A DNA stretch of 64,000 nt from Flavobacterium sp. UBA4098 (lineage in GTDB: Bacteria; Bacteroidota; Bacteroidia; Flavobacteriales; Flavobacteriaceae). Below, one piece after another: positions 8,482 to 15,420 of the stretch. The stretch is taken from contig DFXW01000041.1 of assembly GCA_002382495.1 (NCBI GenBank), forward strand, positions 124,366 through 188,365, in the 5' to 3' direction. The notes beneath the pieces are model-generated. The model worked only from the letters and a program-made list of their open reading frames with translations, made no database searches and was not told where the DNA came from. The translations under genes were made by a program, and so were the position numbers. Positions within the stretch are counted from its first letter, which is position 1. Every line of letters begins with the position of its first letter.

Positions 8482-9654
8482 TTGCCAAAAAATATTCCTT
8501 TGCCAAAAACGATCTCCATAACAGCCATTGCATCTATTTCTCCTTTGGGGAATGATTCCGAAACTATTTGGAACAACTACCAAAATCCCAATCCGTGTTT
8601 TGAAAGTCGGTTATTGGATCAAAAAGAGACTTGGGTAGGTGCTTTAGACGAGAATTCACAAGCACAAGTTGCTGATTTAAGAGCATCGGACAGTAAATAC
8701 AATTCTTTAGACCCTTCGGTTTTATATACCATGCTGGCTTCGCGACAAGCGATAGCCAAAGCGGCTTGGTCCAAAAACGATTCTTTCGGAATTAATATAG
8801 GTTCGTCTCGTGGGGCGACCGATTTATTTGAACAGCATTTTGAAGAATACCTTACCACAGGGAAAGCCCAAACCTTGGCTTCTCCCACTACCACTTTAGG
8901 AAATATTTCCTCATGGGTAGCACACGATTTACAGACAGAGGGGCCAGAAATTTCCCATTCAATTACTTGTTCTACTGCTTTGCATGCGGTCTTAAATGGC
9001 GTAGCCTGGTTGCGTTCGGGAATGGCAGATAAATTTTTGGTTGGAGGAAGTGAAGCTCCTTTGACCGATTTTACGATTGCGCAAATGCGCGCGTTAAAAA
9101 TTTATTCTCGAAGTGAAGAAGACTATCCGAATCGCGCTTTGGATTTGGATAAAAAGCAAAACACCATGATCTTGGGCGAAGGTGCTGGCGTATGTTGTTT
9201 GGAAATTGGTAAAAAAGAAAACGCTCTGGCTTTCATAGAAGGCATTGGCTATGCAACCGAAATTTTAGAACACAATATTTCTATTTCTGCAGAGGCCGAT
9301 TGTTTCCAAAAGTCCATGAGAATGGCGTTAGCCAATACCAACTTATCCGAAGTAGACGCTATTGTCATGCATGCTCCTGGAACAATCAAAGGTGATCTAA
9401 CCGAATACAAAGCCATTGAAAAAGTGTTTGGTTCCCAACTTCCTTTATTGACGACCAACAAATGGAAAATAGGACACACTTTTGGCGCTTCGGGGATTTT
9501 GAGTTTGGAGTTGGCAATCTTAATGCTACAACACAATCAATTTGTAGGCGTTCCTTTTGCGAAAGAACAAAATGCAAAACAACCTATTCGAAAAGTGCTA
9601 GTTAATGCGGTTGGTTTTGGCGGAAATGCCGTGAGTATTTTGTTGACTATTTAA
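8482..9654 (+). CDS. Beta-ketoacyl-ACP synthase (FabF/FabB-like) of the biotin operon
   Basis: A 390-residue thiolase-fold ketosynthase. The condensing-enzyme triad is visible: Cys163 in TCSTALHA, His297 in VMHAPGTIKGD and His332 in KIGHTFGASG, so it should be catalytically competent for decarboxylative condensation. There is no ATG before residue 80; translation must begin at the TTG at 8482, 2 bases after the bioA stop, which suggests coupling. Its last codons overlap the convergent recX by 8 bases. Its place as the fourth gene of bioFDA suggests a role in making or elongating the pimeloyl chain used by BioF. That is inference; the sequence shows only a FabF-type enzyme. It is divergent from the housekeeping FabF in the region around the second His (HAPGT rather than HGTST). 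Confidence 0.88.
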   Translation: MPKNIPLPKTISITAIASISPLGNDSETIWNNYQNPNPCFESRLLDQKETWVGALDENSQAQVADLRASDSKYNSLDPSVLYTMLASRQAIAKAAWSKNDSFGINIGSSRGATDLFEQHFEEYLTTGKAQTLASPTTTLGNISSWVAHDLQTEGPEISHSITCSTALHAVLNGVAWLRSGMADKFLVGGSEAPLTDFTIAQMRALKIYSRSEEDYPNRALDLDKKQNTMILGEGAGVCCLEIGKKENALAFIEGIGYATEILEHNISISAEADCFQKSMRMALANTNLSEVDAIVMHAPGTIKGDLTEYKAIEKVFGSQLPLLTTNKWKIGHTFGASGILSLELAILMLQHNQFVGVPFAKEQNAKQPIRKVLVNAVGFGGNAVSILLTI

Positions 9655-10123
9655 TTTTCGCTTCTAATTGCTTTACTTTCTCATACACCAAATTACTTTC
9701 GTAGCCTTTTCGCAATAAGAAATCACAACATTTTTTGCGTTTTTTAAGCCCATTAGCTTCGTTGATGGCATGCCAATTTCGTTCGGCTAAAGCATTGAAA
9801 TTCGCTTCGTATTCTTCAGTAGGTATTTCTTTGAGGGCCAAATTGATGTTGTAGGTGGAGATGTTTCTGAATTTCAATTCGTTGACAATCCGCACTTTTC
9901 CCCAAAATTTAATGCGGTGTTTTCCACGGGCAAAACTACAAGCAAACCGACTTTCATTCAAGTAATTTTCCTGAATTAAATGCGCCAGAATTTCGTCAAT
10001 TTCATTTGAATCCATTTTCATGGAGCGGAGTTTTTGCATCACTTCGTCGTGGCAACGCTCCTGATAGGCACAGAAATGTTCTATTTTATGAATCGCTTCT
10101 TTAACGGAATTGACTTCGCTCAT
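9647..10123 (-). CDS. recX: Regulatory protein RecX
   Basis: Small helical repeat protein that binds the RecA filament and inhibits or modulates recombination. From the ATG at 10123 the product is 158 residues, a normal RecX length; a longer frame to 10189 is possible. Family hallmarks are the N-terminal LxxxxHxxxE-like segment with AIHKIEHFCAYQERCH, the middle repeat with LIQENYLNESRFACSFARGKHRIKFWGK (seen around residues 70-98) and the C-terminal KKCCDFLLRKGYESNLVYEKV. recA is not nearby. The gene converges on the biotin operon ketosynthase with an 8-base overlap of coding ends, and no terminator is visible between them. Confidence 0.9.
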   Translation of the reverse strand: MSEVNSVKEAIHKIEHFCAYQERCHDEVMQKLRSMKMDSNEIDEILAHLIQENYLNESRFACSFARGKHRIKFWGKVRIVNELKFRNISTYNINLALKEIPTEEYEANFNALAERNWHAINEANGLKKRKKCCDFLLRKGYESNLVYEKVKQLEAKIK

Positions 10124-10230
10124 TAGGGTAGTTTTTTCGAGATGAAAAGTAAGTAATTTTTTTGGATTGTACTCTTTTGGCTTTCCCAAAATCTATTAAT
10201 TGTACTATTAAAATGAATTATTTTTTAAGT

Positions 10231-10238
10231 TATATTTG
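10231..10238 (+). promoter_or_regulatory. TAnnTTTG -7 box upstream of the delta-60 protein
   Basis: TATATTTG matches the Bacteroidota -7 consensus and lies 52 bases before the ATG at 10291. A clear -33 element is not visible. Confidence 0.45.
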
Positions 10239-10290
10239 TACTAACTAGTTGATTGTATACATTATATCATAATTTAAAGCGCCCCCCTTT

Positions 10291-13065
10291 ATGTTATACT
10301 TTTCTCAAATCAAACCACAGGCATGGGTTGCCTGTGCGCTACTCTTCTTTCTTTCTTTTTTTGGCTATGGCCAAAATGTACAAGTAGATCCTAATTTTAA
10401 TTCGTTCGACAACGGGCTTTTAGGTACCGGTTTTGACAAAGAGGTAGATAAAATTATCTCATTGCCCGACGGAGGTTATGTTGCCATTGGGAGTTTCACC
10501 CAATTCAACGGAATTCCGGTTAACGGTATTGTTAAGCTTTCCGCAAAGGGAGAGTTGGACTTGACTTTCAATCCCAATCAATCTGGACCAGATAATACGG
10601 TGAAAGATGTCGTTGTGTTACCAGACAGGAAACTTCTAGTGACCGGCAATTTTGTCAAATATAATGGGGTTACGGTGAATCGTTTGATCCGGTTGAATTT
10701 TGACGGCACCTTAGATACTTCTTTTGCATCGGGCACAGGATTTAATTTTACTGTGTATTCTATAGCAGTACAGCCGGACGGCAAAATTTTGGCAGCAGGA
10801 AGTTTTAGTAAATACAATGGACTAGCTGTAAATAAAGTCATTCGTTTGTATCCAAATGGAGATTTGGATACTAGTTTTACCATTGGAACAAATCCCAATG
10901 ACACGCCTAATTTGTTGTTGCTACAAACCGATGGGAAGGTTTTGGTAGGTGGCGATTTCACCACCTTTGACGGAAAAGCATCCAGTAAATTAATTCGATT
11001 AAATTTGAATGGGTCTGTCGATAGTAGTTTTTCCATTGGAACGGGTTTTAGTAGTCCTATTTATGCCATGGCATTACAAAAGGATGGAAAAATTGTAATT
11101 GGAGGTTCATTTTCTACTTTTAACGGTCAATCCAATAAACGAATTGTGCGACTAAATACGAATGGAAGTCAAGATAGTTCGTTTAATTCTGGGACTGGTT
11201 TTAGTAATGGAACGGTACGTTCTATTGTTATTCAAACCAATGGAAAAATGCTTGTAGGTGGGTCTTTTTCAGGTAATTATAATGGTATTGCTGTAAAACG
11301 AATGATTCAGGTTTTACCCAATGGAAATTTCGACGGAACGTTTGCAATCCTTCCTAGTGGGCAGCTCAATAGCATTTGTTTGTTTCAAGGAGGAGCCGTT
11401 ATTGTAGGTGACTTTAGTTTGGTCTCAGGAATTGCGAAGAATCGTATGGCTAAGTTGTTGTTTTGCCAAGAGGAAACTGTTTGGAACGGCACGTCTTGGA
11501 GTAATGGATTGCCCACTGCAGAAAAAGCGATTGTTTTTACTGCGAATTATGACCTGCTACAAGACACTAAAGCCTGTACATGTACGCTAAATTTAGGTAT
11601 AACTGTAAAAGTTGCAACGGGAGTTACATTGGAATTGGGGTCCAATTATTCTGGAAGTGGCAATTTGATTTTTGAGAATAGTTCTTCCTTTTATCAAACG
11701 GACGATTCCGTTGTGAATACTGGCAATATTCAATTCAAACGAAAAACTTCACCGGTCACTACTTTAGATTATACGTATTGGGCCTCACCAGTGGTAGGCC
11801 AACAATTGCAATTACTTTCTCCCAATTCACCGATGGCAACTTTTTATTCTTTTGATACCTATTTGAATAACTGGAATAATGAACAAAGTACTACTACGAT
11901 GGATTTAGGTAAGGGTTATATTTTTCAAGCACCTTCCAATTTTTCAGCAACCATACCCTCTATTTTCGAAGCGGTATTTTCTGGCGTTCCCAATAATGGT
12001 ATGATTTCATTGCCAATAGAAAAATCGACGAATCCAATATTAATTGGCAATCCGTATCCATCAGCTCTAGATGCTAACGCCTTTATTTTGGAAAACCAAA
12101 AGCTGTTGCAGGGGAGTTTGTATTTTTGGACCCATAACACCCCTAGTGATATGGGACAATATACATCCGATGATTATGCGGTCTATACTCTTTTTGGTGG
12201 AGTAGGTACTGCGGCTAAAAATAACGGAATAAATAACTCCATCCCGACTGGTAAAATTGCATCAGGACAAGCTTTTTTTGCATTGGGAGCCAATGAACAA
12301 GGGTCTGTTGTATTTAAAAATGCCATGCGAATTAAAGGGAACAATAATCAATTCTTTAAAAACGAGAATTCTTTGAAAACGGCACCAACTTCTACCTTTG
12401 AAAAACACCGCATTTGGCTCAACCTATCCAATTCAAAAGGACTTTTTAAACAAACTCTGCTGGGATATGCTTCGGGAGCAACCAATGGTCAAGATCTACT
12501 GTTTGACGGAATTTCTTTAGACAGTAATGAAGAATTGGATTTTTATAGTGTAAATACTGAATTCAAAAACAGTATTCAAGCCAGAGCCTTGCCCTTTGAT
12601 GATTCGGATTTTATTCCAATTGGATTTAGAGTCAAACAAGAAGGTAATTACACCATTAGTTTAGACGATTTGGACGGGTTGTTTACTAATCAAACTATTT
12701 ATTTAGAAGACCAAAAGGAAACTAAAATTCAGAACCTAAAAAAAGGCGGCTATACCTTTACTACTTCAAAAGGTACATTTGACAATCGATTGGTGTTGCG
12801 TTTTAAAAATCCAAATGAAGTTGCTGAAAAAATAACAGCTGCGGTACAAGTTGTAACATCAAATAATCAAATTCAGATCAGTACTACGAAAGATAAAATC
12901 AGTTCCGTTGCTTTGTTTTCAATAGACGGAAAACAATTGTTTCAAGCAATTCAATTGAACACAAAAACACATTCAATTGAAGCGGCGCTTTGGAAATCGA
13001 AAGTCATTATCATTCAAATCACTTTGGAAACCGGAGAGAAAATCAGTCGTAAATTATTGTTTTAA
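10291..13065 (+). CDS. Secreted delta-60 repeat protein with T9SS-type C-terminal signal
   Basis: A 924-residue exported protein. Residues 1-28 form a signal peptide ending FFGYGQ. Residues about 35-395 contain seven tandem delta-60 repeats of about 50 residues, each with a core like SIAVQPDGKILAAGSF...NG...IRLxxxGxxDxSF; these are predicted beta-propeller blades. A middle region (400-830) is rich in small beta segments, with WASPVVG and LIGNPYPSALDANAF phrases common in Bacteroidota surface proteins. The last 75 residues (VALFSIDGKQLF ... GEKISRKLLF) look like a type A sorting domain for the type IX secretion system, though the usual YPNP start is missing. The binding target is unknown. It is a single gene with its own promoter-like box and a strong terminator. 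Confidence 0.85.
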   Translation: MLYFSQIKPQAWVACALLFFLSFFGYGQNVQVDPNFNSFDNGLLGTGFDKEVDKIISLPDGGYVAIGSFTQFNGIPVNGIVKLSAKGELDLTFNPNQSGPDNTVKDVVVLPDRKLLVTGNFVKYNGVTVNRLIRLNFDGTLDTSFASGTGFNFTVYSIAVQPDGKILAAGSFSKYNGLAVNKVIRLYPNGDLDTSFTIGTNPNDTPNLLLLQTDGKVLVGGDFTTFDGKASSKLIRLNLNGSVDSSFSIGTGFSSPIYAMALQKDGKIVIGGSFSTFNGQSNKRIVRLNTNGSQDSSFNSGTGFSNGTVRSIVIQTNGKMLVGGSFSGNYNGIAVKRMIQVLPNGNFDGTFAILPSGQLNSICLFQGGAVIVGDFSLVSGIAKNRMAKLLFCQEETVWNGTSWSNGLPTAEKAIVFTANYDLLQDTKACTCTLNLGITVKVATGVTLELGSNYSGSGNLIFENSSSFYQTDDSVVNTGNIQFKRKTSPVTTLDYTYWASPVVGQQLQLLSPNSPMATFYSFDTYLNNWNNEQSTTTMDLGKGYIFQAPSNFSATIPSIFEAVFSGVPNNGMISLPIEKSTNPILIGNPYPSALDANAFILENQKLLQGSLYFWTHNTPSDMGQYTSDDYAVYTLFGGVGTAAKNNGINNSIPTGKIASGQAFFALGANEQGSVVFKNAMRIKGNNNQFFKNENSLKTAPTSTFEKHRIWLNLSNSKGLFKQTLLGYASGATNGQDLLFDGISLDSNEELDFYSVNTEFKNSIQARALPFDDSDFIPIGFRVKQEGNYTISLDDLDGLFTNQTIYLEDQKETKIQNLKKGGYTFTTSKGTFDNRLVLRFKNPNEVAEKITAAVQVVTSNNQIQISTTKDKISSVALFSIDGKQLFQAIQLNTKTHSIEAALWKSKVIIIQITLETGEKISRKLLF

Positions 13066-13066
13066 T

Positions 13067-13104
13067 AAAAAAGCTTCCAGTCTTTTCAGGCTGGAAGCTT
13101 TTTA
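13067..13104. terminator. Bidirectional Rho-independent terminator
   Basis: AAGCTTCCAG at 13071-13080 pairs perfectly with CTGGAAGCTT at 13091-13100, flanked by A-run and T-run. It lies between the convergent delta-60 protein gene and bioB and can serve both. Confidence 0.9.
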
Positions 13105-13122
13105 TATACTTGAGTTCAATGT

Positions 13123-14208
13123 TTATTTTCCTTTTACAGAAGCCTCTAAGTTTCTTTCGATTTTGTGACCTGGACGCGTCCATTTTGGTTTTTCGCCTAA
13201 AGCAACAAATTGCGAATCCTCGGCTTCTACTGTTGGAGGTTGAACCATTTTAGTAAATGGTTTTTGAGGTTGCAATCCTAATGTTTCAAACATTTTCATG
13301 TCTTCATTCACATCTGGATTTGGGGTAGTCAACAATTTATTTCCAGCAAAGATAGAATTGGCACCAGCAAAGAAACACATGGCTTGGCCTTCGCGACTCA
13401 TATTGGTTCTTCCCGCTGACAAACGCACTTGCGTTTCAGGCATTACAATACGAGTAGTGGCTACCATTCGGATCATTTCCCAAATTTCAACAGGTACTTC
13501 ATCTTCCAAAGGCGTTCCGTCTACCGCTACTAAGGCGTTAATTGGCACTGATTCTGGTTGTGGGTTTAAAGTAGAAAGCGCTACAAGCATTCCTGCTCTA
13601 TCTTCGATGCTTTCTCCCATTCCGATGATTCCGCCACTACAAACCGTAACATTGGTTTTACGAACATTCTCTATAGTTTGCAAACGGTCTTCAAAACCGC
13701 GAGTCGAAATCACTTCTTTATAGTATTCTTCTGAAGTATCTAAATTGTGATTGTATGCATACAAACCTGCTTCGGCTAAACGTTGTGCTTGGTTTTCGGT
13801 AATCATTCCCAAAGTACAACACACTTCCATGTCTAATTTGTTGATGGTACGTACCATTTCCAACACTTGGTCAAATTCAGGTCCGTCTTTTACATTTCGC
13901 CAAGCCGCTCCCATACATACACGTGAAGATCCAGCCGATTTAGCATTCAAAGCTTGTGCTTTTACCTGGTTCACCGTCATTAAATCATTACCTTCTACAT
14001 TGGTATTGTAGCGCGCTGCTTGTGGACAATACCCACAATCTTCAGAACATCCACCAGTTTTGATAGACAATAAAGTAGAAACTTGCACCACGTTTGGATC
14101 GTGATTTTCTCTATGAATAGTCGCTGCATCATACAATAAGTCCATTAAAGGTCTATTGTAAATAGCGATAATCTCTTCTTTTGTCCAATCGTGTTTAGTA
14201 ATGCTCAT
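13123..14208 (-). CDS. bioB: Biotin synthase
   Basis: Radical SAM enzyme that inserts sulfur into dethiobiotin to give biotin. The 361-residue product from the ATG at 14208 (MSITKHDWTKEEI) carries the radical-SAM cluster motif GGCSEDCGYCPQ (CxxxCxxC), VCMGAAWRNVKDG, TLGMITENQAQRLAEAG, YNHNLDTSEEYY and RLSAGR, the residues that hold the auxiliary [2Fe-2S] cluster and substrate. A slightly longer frame starting at 14229 is less likely because the promoter -7 box lies at 14227-14234. It is separated from bioFDA by 3.5 kb and is on the opposite strand, so biotin synthesis here is in two transcription units. Confidence 0.97.
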   Translation of the reverse strand: MSITKHDWTKEEIIAIYNRPLMDLLYDAATIHRENHDPNVVQVSTLLSIKTGGCSEDCGYCPQAARYNTNVEGNDLMTVNQVKAQALNAKSAGSSRVCMGAAWRNVKDGPEFDQVLEMVRTINKLDMEVCCTLGMITENQAQRLAEAGLYAYNHNLDTSEEYYKEVISTRGFEDRLQTIENVRKTNVTVCSGGIIGMGESIEDRAGMLVALSTLNPQPESVPINALVAVDGTPLEDEVPVEIWEMIRMVATTRIVMPETQVRLSAGRTNMSREGQAMCFFAGANSIFAGNKLLTTPNPDVNEDMKMFETLGLQPQKPFTKMVQPPTVEAEDSQFVALGEKPKWTRPGHKIERNLEASVKGK

Positions 14209-14226
14209 CGGTATAATTTTAAAGGT

Positions 14227-14257
14227 CAAAAGTAATCAAATAGTTTCAAACAGACAA
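14227..14257 (-). promoter_or_regulatory. Bacteroidota-type promoter of bioB
   Basis: On the minus strand TTG (14257-14255) is followed after 20 bases by TACTTTTG (14234-14227), matching the TTG-N(19-22)-TAnnTTTG pattern. The -7 box ends 19 bases before the ATG at 14208, which supports that start. Confidence 0.6.
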
Positions 14258-14279
14258 TGACGTCTGTTCAAAAGAAAAG

Positions 14280-15218
14280 CTACTTATTTTCTAAATTTTG
14301 GAGGTAATTTCTTGAAAAACTTCGGTCTTCATCCAATTGCTTGGTAAGCAATTCTATCGACTCAAATTTCTTTTCTGAACGAATGCGTTGTAATATAGCA
14401 ACCTGGATTTTGCGATTGTAAATATCGGCCTCAAAATCAAAAAAGTGGACTTCAATAGTTTTCTGTTTTCCTTGAACCGTTGGGTTGAACCCAATATTCA
14501 TCATGCCGTAAATAGTCTTGCCGTCTATTTCAGCTTGTACAACATAAACGCCATTTTGAGGCACTAATTTGTAGTTTTCTTCTAATGAAATGTTGGCTGT
14601 TGGGAAACCAATCGTTCTACCTAATTGTTTTCCTTTGACTACAGTACCACTTAAAAAATAACTGTACCCCAAGTATTCATTGGCCAATTGAATATCTCCT
14701 TCTTCAAGAGCAGTTCTGATTTTGGTAGAGCTAATGGATATTTCGTCAATTTCTTGGGCTGAAATTTGCTCTACTTCAAAATCATATTGCGCGCCAAAAC
14801 TAATCAAGTCATCAATATTGGCCGTTCTGTTTTTTCCAAAACGGTGGTCGTAACCAATGATAATTTTTTGGACACGAAGATGGTCTACTAAAATCGTTGA
14901 AACAAATGCTTCTGCATTTAATTCAGCAAATTTTTCGTCAAAAGGATGGATAATTAGATTGTCAATTCCGATTTTCTCTAACAACTCGATTTTTTCGTTG
15001 ATGGTGTTCAGTAATTTCAAATCGGATTTCCCTTGCAACACCATTCTTGGATGCGGAAAAAAAGTAAGTACCGTACTTACAAAAGTTTCATTTTCCGTGT
15101 TTTGAGTCAGCTTCTTTAGAATAGCTGCATGACCCAAATGCACTCCGTCAAAAGTTCCAATTGTTACAATGGTTTTTTTGTTAGAGTGAAATTCGTTTAT
15201 GGAATGAAAAATCTTCAA
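14280..15218 (-). CDS. ribF: Bifunctional riboflavin kinase / FAD synthetase
   Basis: Makes FMN from riboflavin and FAD from FMN. The 312-residue length is normal. The N-terminal nucleotidyltransferase domain (about 1-180) shows TIGTFDGVHLGHAAIL with the HxGH-type motif, TFFPHPR, and IIGYDHRFGKNR. SSTKIRTALEEGDI ends that domain. The C-terminal kinase domain (about 185-310) has GTVVKGKQLGRTIGFPTANI and YGMMNIGFNPTV plus VHFFDFEADIY. It is a single gene divergent from the metalloprotease. A TAAATTTG box at 15251-15244 may be its -7 element. Confidence 0.96.
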   Translation of the reverse strand: MKIFHSINEFHSNKKTIVTIGTFDGVHLGHAAILKKLTQNTENETFVSTVLTFFPHPRMVLQGKSDLKLLNTINEKIELLEKIGIDNLIIHPFDEKFAELNAEAFVSTILVDHLRVQKIIIGYDHRFGKNRTANIDDLISFGAQYDFEVEQISAQEIDEISISSTKIRTALEEGDIQLANEYLGYSYFLSGTVVKGKQLGRTIGFPTANISLEENYKLVPQNGVYVVQAEIDGKTIYGMMNIGFNPTVQGKQKTIEVHFFDFEADIYNRKIQVAILQRIRSEKKFESIELLTKQLDEDRSFSRNYLQNLENK

Positions 15219-15420
15219 CTTGGTTTCTTAATTATTTTGGCTGCAAATTTAAGCTAATCTATTCGAAATTTCGTTTCAAAATCAATTCCTTTTGAGGTCA
15301 ATGGTGTAGTATTGGTAAAAAAGAATTTCAAAACCGTATTTTTATAAATAAAATTCTAAATTTAGAATCCCCATTTTAAATCAATAACCTAATTTTGACA
15401 ATCAAGAGTTGCCTGAATTT

